Shown: positions 33,960 to 41,913 of the stretch, piece by piece | Layout: each line of letters starts with the position of its first letter | Position numbering within the stretch: position 1 is the first letter of the stretch | Source: Pseudomonadota bacterium | GTDB taxonomy: Bacteria > Pseudomonadota > Alphaproteobacteria > Rhodobacterales > Rhodobacteraceae | Assembly: GCA_020161655.1 (NCBI GenBank) | Contig: JAIUPC010000017.1 | Coordinates: 186,001-250,000, forward strand | DNA length: 64,000 nucleotides | Direction: 5' to 3' | The notes under the pieces: generated by a model | Seen by the model: the letters and a program-made list of their open reading frames with translations, nothing else | What the model was told of the DNA's origin: nothing | Database searches by the model: none | Translations under genes and position numbers: made by a program

Positions 33960-34769
33960 ATGAACAATGCGGCGGCATCCGACACAGTGTCGATCATCGC
34001 GGCCAACCTTCCCTATCTGCGGCGCTATGCGCGCGCGCTGACGGGAAGCCAGGAAACCGGCGACAACTACGCCGCAGCCACGCTTGAGGCGATCCTCGCC
34101 GACGCAGCGACCCTTGCCGGGGAAATGCCGGCGAAGGTCGCCTTGTTCCATGCCTTCCATACCGTATGGGGCACCGCCGGGGCGCCGCTGGGCGAGCCAG
34201 ATACACGGCTTTCCGGCCGGGCGCAGGACCATATGGCAGCGCTGACGCCGAACACCCGCGAGGCCCTGATGCTGCACGCGATCGAGGGGTTCAGCTTCGC
34301 CGAGATCGGGCAGATCATGGAAACCGATGCGGAAGAGGCGTCCGAACTGGTCGCCATCGCCAAGCGCGAGATGGCCAATTCCATTGCCGGGTCGGTTCTC
34401 ATCATCGAGGATGAGGCGATCATCGCCATGGATATCGAGACGATCGTGATGGAGATGGGCCACCGCGTCACCGGCATTGCGCCCACACGCCGCGCGGCGG
34501 TGGATCTGGCGTCGCGGGAACGGCCCGACCTGATCCTGGCCGACATCCAGCTGGCCGACAATTCATCCGGCATCGACGCGGTCAACGACATCCTGGCGCA
34601 ATTCGATGACATCCCGGTCATCTTCATCACCGCCTTCCCCGAACGGCTTTTGACCGGCAAGCGCCCGGAACCGGCCTTCCTCATCACCAAGCCCTATGTC
34701 GAGGATCAGGTCCGCTCGGCAGTCAGCCAGGCGATGTTCTTCTCATCCACCGAAACGCTCGTCGCCTGA
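33960..34769 (+). CDS. phyR: PhyR, general stress response regulator
   Basis: A 269-residue protein with an N-terminal sigma-like domain (residues 8-138, including LTPNTREALMLHAIEGFSFA) and a C-terminal receiver domain (residues 145-265). Receiver residues are the acidic pair E150/D151, phosphoacceptor D195 (LILADIQLAD), T224 and K244 (ITKPY). On phosphorylation the sigma-like domain mimics EcfG and titrates NepR. The ATG at 33960 is used; an in-frame ATG at 33858 lies upstream of the promoter and is not plausible. Confidence 0.93.
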   Translation: MNNAAASDTVSIIAANLPYLRRYARALTGSQETGDNYAAATLEAILADAATLAGEMPAKVALFHAFHTVWGTAGAPLGEPDTRLSGRAQDHMAALTPNTREALMLHAIEGFSFAEIGQIMETDAEEASELVAIAKREMANSIAGSVLIIEDEAIIAMDIETIVMEMGHRVTGIAPTRRAAVDLASRERPDLILADIQLADNSSGIDAVNDILAQFDDIPVIFITAFPERLLTGKRPEPAFLITKPYVEDQVRSAVSQAMFFSSTETLVA

Positions 34770-34781
34770 CGGGGGCGGGGT

Positions 34782-35168
34782 TCAACGCTTCAGCGCGTCG
34801 GCGATCTGGCGCGCGATGTCGTCCGCCGAATAGGGCCGGAGGAGGACCTGCACCCCGGCAAGATGGACGCCGCCATCGGCCAGATCCTCGACGGCCTTGC
34901 CCAGAAGGATGATCCGCGCGCCAAGCCTGCGCATCCGGTCGCGCGCCTCTTCCCAATATGGCCCGAGAAGCTCAAGCTCGACGAAGACCGCGCGGACCCT
35001 GGTGGCAGGCAGGACCGCCGCCATGAACTCGCTCCGTGTCGCGGCGATGAGGATGGCCGCCCGCGGTTTTCTCAGGCCGATTTCCTCGGCGATGTCCTGC
35101 AGGATGATGGCGTCGGAAATGAACAGAATATAGCTTTCGCCCGCAGGCACATGATGGTTCGCATCCAT
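34782..35168 (-). CDS. Degenerate receiver-domain protein
   Basis: A 128-residue protein with the predicted alternating strand/helix pattern of a response-regulator receiver (YILFISDAII, AAILIAA, VRAVFVELELLG, ARIILLGKA, QVLLRPYSADDIARQI). The expected phosphoacceptor Asp is replaced by Glu in VFVELEL, the N-terminal acidic pair is reduced to a single Asp, and the lysine-proline of strand 5 is arginine-proline. It is probably a pseudo-receiver that does not need phosphorylation. It ends 12 bases from the convergent phyR, so a modulating role is possible but unproven. Confidence 0.65.
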   Translation of the reverse strand: MDANHHVPAGESYILFISDAIILQDIAEEIGLRKPRAAILIAATRSEFMAAVLPATRVRAVFVELELLGPYWEEARDRMRRLGARIILLGKAVEDLADGGVHLAGVQVLLRPYSADDIARQIADALKR

Positions 35169-35259
35169 TGACTTGCCCCCTGATGAGACAAGGATCAGGA
35201 ACCAATCGGGCGAGGCTTGCATTTAACTGTGACATAGAAGCTGTCAGGAGCCAAAAGCG

Positions 35260-35991
35260 ATGCGCCTCGTCGATTGCCGCGAATGCCCGCTTCGGCAGCG
35301 GAAGATCTTCACGCCCTTCACCGAAGAAGAACTGACCTACATGCAGCGCTTCAAGGTCGGGGAGATGACTCTCGACGCCGGGCGCACCTTCCTGCAGGAG
35401 GGGTCATCAAGCCCCCAGCTTTTCACTGTCCTCAGCGGCATGGGCATCCGCTACAAGCTTCTTGAGAACGGCGCGCGGCAGGTGGTCAATTTCCTCCTGC
35501 CGGGGGACTTCGCCGGCTTGCAGGCGGCGATCATGGGCGAGATGAAGCATTCCGCCGAAGCGACGACGGAGGTTCATCTTTGCGTCTTCGACCGGGCCGA
35601 GCTTTGGAACCTTTTCCGCCGTCACCCCTTGCGCGCCTATGATCTGACATGGCTCGCCGCGATGGAGGAGCATTATCTCGGCGAGGCCGTGGTTTCCATC
35701 GGCCAGCGCGATGCACGGCAGCGCGTGGCATGGTCGCTTCTGAAACTGTTCCAGCGCTTGCGCGCGGTGGGGATGGGCGTGCGCAACATCGTGCCGCTTC
35801 CCTATCGGCAGCAGGACCTCGCTGATGCGCTGGGCCTCTCGCTCGTTCACACCAACAAGACGCTGGCGCGGCTGCGCAGCGAGGGCCTCGCGTCCTGGGC
35901 GGAGGGCAAGCTGAGGATCGACGATCCGTCGCGGCTGGCCACCGTCGCGGTCATGGACCTTGAGGCGCCGGAGCAGAGACCCTTGATCTGA
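35260..35991 (+). CDS. Crp/Fnr family transcriptional regulator
   Basis: A 243-residue protein with an N-terminal cyclic-nucleotide-binding-type barrel (about residues 25-140) and a C-terminal winged helix (PYRQQDLADALGLSLVHTNKTLARL, residues 187-211). A C-x2-C pair (DCRECPLR) starts the protein and there is one further cysteine (HLCVF). This is one short of the four needed for a classic FNR 4Fe-4S cluster, so oxygen sensing by that route is doubtful. The ATG follows AGGAG. It diverges from the pseudo-receiver gene. Confidence 0.85.
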   Translation: MRLVDCRECPLRQRKIFTPFTEEELTYMQRFKVGEMTLDAGRTFLQEGSSSPQLFTVLSGMGIRYKLLENGARQVVNFLLPGDFAGLQAAIMGEMKHSAEATTEVHLCVFDRAELWNLFRRHPLRAYDLTWLAAMEEHYLGEAVVSIGQRDARQRVAWSLLKLFQRLRAVGMGVRNIVPLPYRQQDLADALGLSLVHTNKTLARLRSEGLASWAEGKLRIDDPSRLATVAVMDLEAPEQRPLI

Positions 35992-36000
35992 GGGGGGGGT

Positions 36001-36029
36001 GCCGGAGGCTGCAAAACACAGCCTCCGGC
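36001..36029 (+). terminator. Stem-loop after the Crp/Fnr gene
   Basis: The perfect 11-base stem GCCGGAGGCTG / CAGCCTCCGGC (36001-36011 and 36019-36029) has a seven-base A-rich loop, ten bases after the stop codon. No T run follows, so termination strength is uncertain. The rest of 36030-36276 holds an EcfG-type promoter and no recognisable gene. Confidence 0.65.
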
Positions 36030-36185
36030 AAGGAAGGGCGCACCACTCGAATGCCCTCCCGGCCAGGCGCCACTTTTACAAGGGGACATGCGCCAGCCAT
36101 CTTTTAAACGCGGACGGTGAAGCTTGGTTCCCTCGCCGGGTCGTTGAAAAATGAATCGTGCCGGCAACAAAATCCGGCCCTGAAT

Positions 36186-36210
36186 GGAACCAACCAAGCC
36201 ACCCATCGTT
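36186..36210 (+). promoter_or_regulatory. EcfG-type promoter of the 36.3 kb secreted protein gene
   Basis: GGAAC (36186-36190) and CGTT (36207-36210) are separated by 16 bases, with the start codon 66 bp downstream. It extends the stress regulon beyond the sigma factor operon. Confidence 0.7.
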
Positions 36211-36276
36211 TAGTCGGTGTCAAGCGGGGCGCAAGGCGCGCCGTTTACGTCAAAGAAAATATGAATGGAGTTTCAA

Positions 36277-36759
36277 ATGGTTCGCACCATGCTGATGACT
36301 GCTGCCTCGGCGCTGGCGCTGGCTTTCGCCACCCCGGTCCTTGCCGAAACCAAGGTCAAGGATGTGGATGTCCAGATGGACCTGTCCGCGATCCAGAACG
36401 AGAAGGCCGCAGCTTACTGGACGACTGCCGCCGACGACCTCAAGGCCGCGATTGCGGCGCGGGTCGCCGAGCGCACCGCCGATGATGGCGCCACGATCCA
36501 GGTCGACATCGACGAGCTTTCGGTGGCGAACTGGTTCGAGACCGCCTTCAACATGGAGCAGTCCGAACTCAAGGGCCATGTCCTCCTGATGGATGGCGGC
36601 ACCCACATGGGCTCTTACGACGTGAGCGTGAAATTCGCCGATGCCGTGTTGCTGCTGCCGGAAGGGACGGATGTCGCCGTCATCGCGCCGGACAACAAGG
36701 ACTACTATCAGGCGATGGTGAACACGTTCGCCGATGCGGTGGTGGCGCAGTTGGGCTGA
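36277..36759 (+). CDS. Hypothetical exported protein
   Basis: A 160-residue protein with a Sec signal peptide (residues 1-24, hydrophobic core MTAASALALAFATP, then VLA-ET). The mature part is acidic with KAAAYWTTAADDLKAAIAAR and a later IDELSVANWFE segment. I do not recognise a named family. The ATG at 36277 sits six bases after GGAG; the ATG at 36265 lacks a site. The EcfG-type promoter upstream and the strong terminator downstream make it a single-gene stress unit, probably periplasmic. Confidence 0.75.
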   Translation: MVRTMLMTAASALALAFATPVLAETKVKDVDVQMDLSAIQNEKAAAYWTTAADDLKAAIAARVAERTADDGATIQVDIDELSVANWFETAFNMEQSELKGHVLLMDGGTHMGSYDVSVKFADAVLLLPEGTDVAVIAPDNKDYYQAMVNTFADAVVAQLG

Positions 36760-36833
36760 CCTGACGCTTGACGCCGCCATCCCCGCGGCGTCGTGCCACC
36801 CGTATGTAACGAGTGGGGGCGCTGTACTGCCCG

Positions 36834-36872
36834 GGCCCGTCGCGATTTCGGTCGCGACGGGCCTTCTTTTTT
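36834..36872 (+). terminator. Rho-independent terminator
   Basis: The 12-base stem GGCCCGTCGCGA / TCGCGACGGGCC (36834-36845 and 36852-36863) is followed by TTCTTTTTT. It closes the preceding secreted-protein gene and separates it from the convergent methyltransferase gene. Confidence 0.92.
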
Positions 36873-36887
36873 GCGGGCTGGAGCCTT

Positions 36888-37661
36888 TCAGCCCGGCTTT
36901 CGCGCCGAAAGATGGGTCGGGCAATGTTCGCCAGTGTCGAGAACCGGGATCATCCGTTCCCAGACGGCGATGTTCTTGTCGACGAAATCCCTGCCAACCA
37001 CTCGGGCGGCCGCGTGGCCGACCTCGCCCCGCAGCCGGTCAAGCTCTTGCCGCGCCTGCTGGCGGTACCAGTCGTTGCGCGACTTGATGCGAATTTCCTG
37101 AAACCCCGCCGCCTCCATCGCCGCGCGGTAGCGTTCGGGTGTAGCCATGCCGAAATCCAGCCCCTCGGCGGCGATGTACTCGGCCATCTGCGCTGAGATC
37201 GCCTCTGTCCCGATCAGCCAGTCCGAGGCGATGAAGCGGCCACCGGGTTTCAGCACGCGGAAGACCTCGGCCATCAGCGCCGCCTTGTCGGGGATATGGA
37301 TGATCGAGTCCTTGGAAAAGACCACGTCGAAGGTCGCCGGCGGGAAGGGCAGCGGGCCGGGCGCCACCTTGACGAGGCCGATGCGCGTGCCAAGGCCGGC
37401 CTTTGCGATCAGCCGCCGCGCGTGGGACAGCACGGTATCCTCGACATCAAGCCCGGTGAGATGGCCCGCGCCATGCCGCGCGACGAGCGCGATGTCGATG
37501 CCGCCCGCGCCGGAGCCGATGTCGAGGAGGCTCTGCCCGGCAATGTCATGGCCTTCAAGGACGCGCGCCACCTCCTCCGGCCCGCCGGGGGACAGGAAGC
37601 CCTCGCCCCAGAGCGCCTCAAGCATGGCGATCATCTCTTGCGGATAGTGTTCGTCGGTCAT
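36888..37661 (-). CDS. SAM-dependent methyltransferase (phosphoethanolamine N-methyltransferase-like)
   Basis: A 257-residue class I methyltransferase. The SAM motif is LLDIGSGAGGIDIAL near residue 46, followed by LTGLDVEDTVLSHAR, DVVFSKDSIIHIPDK and VLKPGGRFIASDW. SKDSIIHIPDK is characteristic of phosphoethanolamine and related amine N-methyltransferases. The start at 37661 gives MTDEHYP; longer frames overlap the amidohydrolase. It is the last gene of the minus-strand uptake/catabolic run, so its substrate may be an amine handled by that cluster. Confidence 0.8.
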   Translation of the reverse strand: MTDEHYPQEMIAMLEALWGEGFLSPGGPEEVARVLEGHDIAGQSLLDIGSGAGGIDIALVARHGAGHLTGLDVEDTVLSHARRLIAKAGLGTRIGLVKVAPGPLPFPPATFDVVFSKDSIIHIPDKAALMAEVFRVLKPGGRFIASDWLIGTEAISAQMAEYIAAEGLDFGMATPERYRAAMEAAGFQEIRIKSRNDWYRQQARQELDRLRGEVGHAAARVVGRDFVDKNIAVWERMIPVLDTGEHCPTHLSARKPG

Positions 37662-37665
37662 GGCC

Positions 37666-39294
37666 TTATCTCTCAAAACCGGGGTCGCGGTGCACTTCCT
37701 GCCCGCGAAAGAGCGTGAGAAGCACCTTGGTTTCGGCAATCTCATAGGGGTCTGAGGCGAAGATATCGCGGTCGAGAAGGATGAGGTCGCCGGAATAGCC
37801 GGGCCGCAGCACCCCGGTATGGCCCGACCGCCAGCAGGCGGCGGCGGCATGGGTGGTGTAGCCGAGTGCGGCCTCGGTCACGCTCAGGCGTTCGGCGGGG
37901 AAGAAGGGGGCGGCCCGGCCCCGGTGCCGGGGCGGTTCGCGGGTGACGGCGGTGCCGATGATCTCGAACGGGTTCAGCGTGGTTACCGCCCAGTCGGAGT
38001 TGATGCAGAAGGGCGCACCGGCGTCGATGAGCGAGCGGAAGGCATAGGTCCAGGGCGCGCGGTCCTTGCCGATCATCGCCATCGTGTCATCCGGCACCAC
38101 GGGGTCATGGGCGGCCCACAGGGGCTGGACATTGGCCATCACGTCAAGGTCGCGAAAGCGCGGTCGGTCGTCGGGGTGCGTGAGCTGGCAATGCGCGATC
38201 TGGTGGAGCGAGGGCCAGGCGCCATTTGCCTTCCGGGCGGCGGCGAAGCCGTCGAGCGCCGCCCGCGTCGCGGCATCGCCGATGCAATGGACATGGATCT
38301 GGAACCGCTCCCGGTCGAGCGCGGTGAAAAGCGCGTCGATCTTGTCTTGCGGGAACATCAGCGGGGCGTTGCCGCCCGGCCCGTCGGCATAGGGCGACAG
38401 AAGCGCCGCCGTGCGGTTCTCAAGCCCGCCATCAAGGAAGAACTTCGCGGCATTGAGGTGGAACATCTCCGACCCATGCGCTTCGCGCCGGGTGATCAGG
38501 CGGTCGAGCATCGTGTCCACCGTATCCGCCACGGTGACGAGCGATGCGCCGGCGACGCGAAGGGTCAAGGCACCTTCCCGCTCCCCCTCGCCATAGATCC
38601 GGACGTGATGGTCGAGGATCCACGGGTCGATGATGCCGGTGATGCCGTGGCGGTTGGCATGGGCCATGCCCGCCCGCAAGCCCGCGCGCCGGGTTGCCTC
38701 ATCCGTCTCGGGCAGGCGGTCCGTGACCCATTTGATCGCTTCCTCATGCAGCATCCCCGTCGCCCGGCCAGCGCCATCGCGGACGATATGGCCGTTCGGC
38801 GGGTCGGGTGTGTCCACGGTGATGCCTGCCATGTTGACCGCTGCGGAGTTCAGGCAGGCGTTGTGGAAATTGCCGTCATAGATCAGGCAGGGCCGGTCGG
38901 GGACCGCCCGGTCAAGCACATCGCGGGTCAGGTTGTGGTCGCCGAAAAAGCCGCACTGCCAGCCAGCGCCCCAGACCATCGGCCCGCGCCAGGTACCGGC
39001 ATGGGCGCGCATCGTGGCGGCGATGTCGTCCAACGTCGTGCAGTCGTAAAGCTGCGCGGTCTCGATCAGGTCGGTGCCGCCGTTCAGAAGGTGGATATGC
39101 GCATCCTGAAACCCCGGCAGGACGAGCCTGCCACCCGCATCGATGCGCCTTGCGCCACCAGCTTGGTCGCGCAGGTCGTCCGGCGCATCCGATAGCGCCA
39201 CAACCACGCCGTCGCGGATCAGGAGGCTTCGCGCGAAAGGCCGCGCCAGGTCCATCGTGCGGATGCCCGCATTCTCGACCAGTGCCGCCGTCAT
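37666..39294 (-). CDS. Amidohydrolase family protein (YtcJ-like)
   Basis: A 542-residue metal-dependent hydrolase. The N-terminal metal motif is GFQDAHIHLLNGG near residue 63. Later ligands lie in FQIHVHCIGDAATRAALDG and SLHQIAHCQLTHPDD, and CINSDWAVTTLNPFEIIG supplies the C-terminal Asp. The insert-rich layout is that of the YtcJ/LAF3 group, which acts on N-acyl or formamide compounds. The substrate is unknown. It overlaps the upstream cupin gene by four bases. Confidence 0.85.
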   Translation of the reverse strand: MTAALVENAGIRTMDLARPFARSLLIRDGVVVALSDAPDDLRDQAGGARRIDAGGRLVLPGFQDAHIHLLNGGTDLIETAQLYDCTTLDDIAATMRAHAGTWRGPMVWGAGWQCGFFGDHNLTRDVLDRAVPDRPCLIYDGNFHNACLNSAAVNMAGITVDTPDPPNGHIVRDGAGRATGMLHEEAIKWVTDRLPETDEATRRAGLRAGMAHANRHGITGIIDPWILDHHVRIYGEGEREGALTLRVAGASLVTVADTVDTMLDRLITRREAHGSEMFHLNAAKFFLDGGLENRTAALLSPYADGPGGNAPLMFPQDKIDALFTALDRERFQIHVHCIGDAATRAALDGFAAARKANGAWPSLHQIAHCQLTHPDDRPRFRDLDVMANVQPLWAAHDPVVPDDTMAMIGKDRAPWTYAFRSLIDAGAPFCINSDWAVTTLNPFEIIGTAVTREPPRHRGRAAPFFPAERLSVTEAALGYTTHAAAACWRSGHTGVLRPGYSGDLILLDRDIFASDPYEIAETKVLLTLFRGQEVHRDPGFER

Positions 39295-40145
39295 AACCTC
39301 AGCGCCTCAAGTTCCGCCCAGTCCGGTGCGGGGATGACTTCCGCAGGGGCGTTGACGTCTGAAGTCCAGGCAAAAAAGGCCAGGAACGGGTTCGGGCCGA
39401 CCTTGGTCAGATGCGGTTGGTTCGCGTCGTTCCAGACCGGCTCATGCGCCGGCTTGATGACCAGCGGCGCGCCGGGCGCGAAGCGCCAGCCATGCGGGCC
39501 GGTCAGGGGGGCGTAAAGCTCCGGCGCCGGGTGGCTGCGGTCGCGGTAAAGGACATGCGGCGCGATCAGGAAAAGGCCGAAGTCGAAATCCTCGGCATGA
39601 AACGGGGCCTCACCTCCGACGAGCGAGGCGAAGGCATGGGACCTGGGAAAGCTGTCGCCGATCAGGCCGGGGTCGTAGCCGTCGAAGGTCGTCCACGGCA
39701 GATGCGGCGTGGCGGCGGCGATGGCGAGCGCAAGCGCGGGGTGCGAGCGTTCGAGAAGCCCCAGGGCATCGCCAAGATGCGCCTCGACCACGGGATGCGC
39801 GGCCGGGGCGGGCGGGTTGGTGGCAGGCCCGCCGCGCGCGAGCCCCAGCCTGACCTCGGCCGGGCCTTCGCCGGACAGCCCGGCGAGATAGCTGTCCGCC
39901 TCATCCAGAAGATGGCGGAGCGCCGCTGTGCCGGGTGGCGGCGCGGGCGGTGGCGGGGCGAGCCTGCGTTCGGTGAGCATCGGCAGAGGGTCCTGCGCGT
40001 CGAGCGGGGAGCAGATGCGGTAGACTTCCAGCGCTGCCTCGGACATCTCCCCCCGCGCATGAAGCGCCATCGCGGCGCCGTAGCGGACCCGCCCCGATCC
40101 CTTCTGGCCGAGCGGCGTATTTATGAGGCGAAGCGCGTCACTCAT
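39291..40145 (-). CDS. DMSP-lyase-like cupin protein
   Basis: A 284-residue protein with a helical N-terminal half and a C-terminal cupin. The segment VLYRDRSHPAPELYAPLTG has the Y-x4-H-x3-E-x-Y spacing of metal and catalytic residues in DddQ/DddL-type DMSP lyases, and a later His lies in IKPAHEPVW. Family membership is supported, but dimethylsulfoniopropionate cleavage is not shown; many relatives sit beside amine transporters and have unknown substrates. The start at 40145 overlaps the PotI-like stop by eight bases. Confidence 0.68.
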   Translation of the reverse strand: MSDALRLINTPLGQKGSGRVRYGAAMALHARGEMSEAALEVYRICSPLDAQDPLPMLTERRLAPPPPAPPPGTAALRHLLDEADSYLAGLSGEGPAEVRLGLARGGPATNPPAPAAHPVVEAHLGDALGLLERSHPALALAIAAATPHLPWTTFDGYDPGLIGDSFPRSHAFASLVGGEAPFHAEDFDFGLFLIAPHVLYRDRSHPAPELYAPLTGPHGWRFAPGAPLVIKPAHEPVWNDANQPHLTKVGPNPFLAFFAWTSDVNAPAEVIPAPDWAELEALRL

Positions 40146-40977
40146 TGGCGCGGTAGGCGAGGCGCGCGTCACGGTCGCGCTGCTTCTCGGCCCGGTTCAT
40201 GAGCCAGCCGGCGATGACGACGCCGATGCCGACGACAAGGACGATGAGGGTCGCCAGCGCATTGATGTCGGGCGTGACGCCAAGCTTCACCTTCGACCAG
40301 ATGAGAAGCGGCAGCGTGGTGTTGCCTGGGCCGGTGGTGAAGGAAGTGATGACGACCTCATCCAGCGAGATGGTGAAGGCCAGCAGCCAGCCCGACAGGA
40401 TCGCCGGAAAAATCACCGGCAGGGTGATGTCCCACAGGACCTGCCATGGCTTCGAACCAAGATCCATCGCCGCTTCCTCGATGTCGCGTTCGGCGCTGAT
40501 GAGGCGGGATTGCACGATGGTCGTCACGTAGACCATCGAAAACGTGATGTGGGCCAGCGTGATCGTGGTGAAGCCCCGCGTCGACGGCCAGCCGATCCAT
40601 TCCGCCATCAGGATGAAGAGCATCAGCGACGAGATGCCGGTGATGACGTCTGGCATGATGAGCGGCGCCGTCACCATGCCGGAAAAGAAGAGCCTGCCCT
40701 TGAACCGCCTGAACCGCGCCAGCGCGATCCCGGCCATGGTTCCAAGGATCGTCGCCATGGTCGCCGAGATGAGCGCGATCTTCAGCGACAGGAATAGCGC
40801 GGCGCCGACCTGCTTGTTGGAAAAGAGCGAGACATACCACTTGGTCGAGAACCCGCCCCAGACCGTGGCAAGGCGCGATCCGTTGAAGGAATAGACGATC
40901 ATCGACAGGATCGGAATGTAGAAGAAGGCAAAGCCGAAGCAGAGCACCGAGATCAGGAAGATGGGGCGCCGCCTCAT
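40138..40977 (-). CDS. potI: PotI-like ABC transporter permease
   Basis: A 279-residue inner-membrane permease with about six hydrophobic helices. The coupling-helix EAA motif is EEAAMDLGSKPWQVLWDITLP. FYIPILSMIVYSFN, TAPLIMPDVITGIS and the C-terminal NRAEKQRDRD closely match PotI of the putrescine transporter. It overlaps the potH-like gene by four bases. Together with potF, potG and potH it should form a polyamine-type importer. Confidence 0.88.
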   Translation of the reverse strand: MRRRPIFLISVLCFGFAFFYIPILSMIVYSFNGSRLATVWGGFSTKWYVSLFSNKQVGAALFLSLKIALISATMATILGTMAGIALARFRRFKGRLFFSGMVTAPLIMPDVITGISSLMLFILMAEWIGWPSTRGFTTITLAHITFSMVYVTTIVQSRLISAERDIEEAAMDLGSKPWQVLWDITLPVIFPAILSGWLLAFTISLDEVVITSFTTGPGNTTLPLLIWSKVKLGVTPDINALATLIVLVVGIGVVIAGWLMNRAEKQRDRDARLAYRANE

Positions 40978-41909
40978 GGCCGGTTCTCCGGCTTATGTTC
41001 GGCCTTGGTCTGGAAATGGCTGTAGATCATCGTCGGCACAACCATGAGGAGGAGGAGTGCCACCGCGATCGACGAGGCCATCGGCCAGTCGCGCGAGGAT
41101 GAAAACTCGTCCGAGATCACCCGCCCGATCATCGGGCTTCCGGCATCGCCGACGAGCGTCGGGATCACCAGTTCGCCCGAGGCGGGGATGAAGACGAGAA
41201 GGCCGCCGGCGATGATCCCGGGGATCGACTGCGGAAGGGTCACGTCCCAGAAGACGCCAAAGGGCCTTGTGCCAAGGTCCATCGCCGCCTCGTCCAGCGT
41301 CGGGTCGAGCCGTTCGAGATTGGCGTAAAGCGGCAGGATCATGAAGGGCAGATAAGTATAGACCATGACCAGTACGACGGCGAAATTCGAATGCATCATC
41401 GGGATCGAACTCATCGCCCAGCCCTCGGGCGTGACCATGTTCCAGAGGTCGGTCAGAAGCCGGTTGAACCAGCTCGATTTGCCCATCATCCCCATCCAGG
41501 CGTAGACCCTGAGAAGGAATGAGGTCCAGAACGGCAGGATGATGAGCATCAGCAGGATGTTGCGCCAGTTCCGCTGCATCCGCGTCAGCCCCAGCGCCAT
41601 CGGATAGCCGATGAGAAGGCAGAGGATCATCGCCACGAAGGCATTGATGATCGAGGTGACAAGGGCACGGAGGTAGAGCTCATCCTCGAAGAACCGGGCG
41701 TAGCCGGCGAAATTCAAGGCCGGGTTGTCGCCGCCATAGCCGAAGGGCGGGGCGCTTGGCGTCCGGGTCGCCACGCTCATCGCGATGACGATGAGGAAGG
41801 GGAGGAGGAAGAAGAGCAGGAGCCAGATATAGGGCGCGGAGATGATGATGTCGGACCAGCCGCGCCGGTTGAACCAGTCTGACAATCGCGAATGCCGTCC
41901 CGCCGCCAT
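40974..41909 (-). CDS. potH: PotH-like ABC transporter permease
   Basis: A 311-residue permease with a cytosolic N-terminus, a first helix at about residues 22-45 and five further helices. The EAA motif is DEAAMDLGTRPFGVFWDVTLP, followed by SIPGIIAGGLLVFIPASGE, which is typical of PotB/PotH. The periplasmic loop before helix 2 has the NPALNFAGYARFFEDELY layout of PotH. It lies four bases after potG and is coupled to potI. Confidence 0.88.
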   Translation of the reverse strand: MAAGRHSRLSDWFNRRGWSDIIISAPYIWLLLFFLLPFLIVIAMSVATRTPSAPPFGYGGDNPALNFAGYARFFEDELYLRALVTSIINAFVAMILCLLIGYPMALGLTRMQRNWRNILLMLIILPFWTSFLLRVYAWMGMMGKSSWFNRLLTDLWNMVTPEGWAMSSIPMMHSNFAVVLVMVYTYLPFMILPLYANLERLDPTLDEAAMDLGTRPFGVFWDVTLPQSIPGIIAGGLLVFIPASGELVIPTLVGDAGSPMIGRVISDEFSSSRDWPMASSIAVALLLLMVVPTMIYSHFQTKAEHKPENRP

Positions 41910-41913
41910 TCCC

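Noticed and set aside
35260..35991. Classic FNR-type oxygen sensor
   Set aside because: Only three cysteines are present and the N-terminal pair is not followed by the spaced third Cys; called only Crp/Fnr family.
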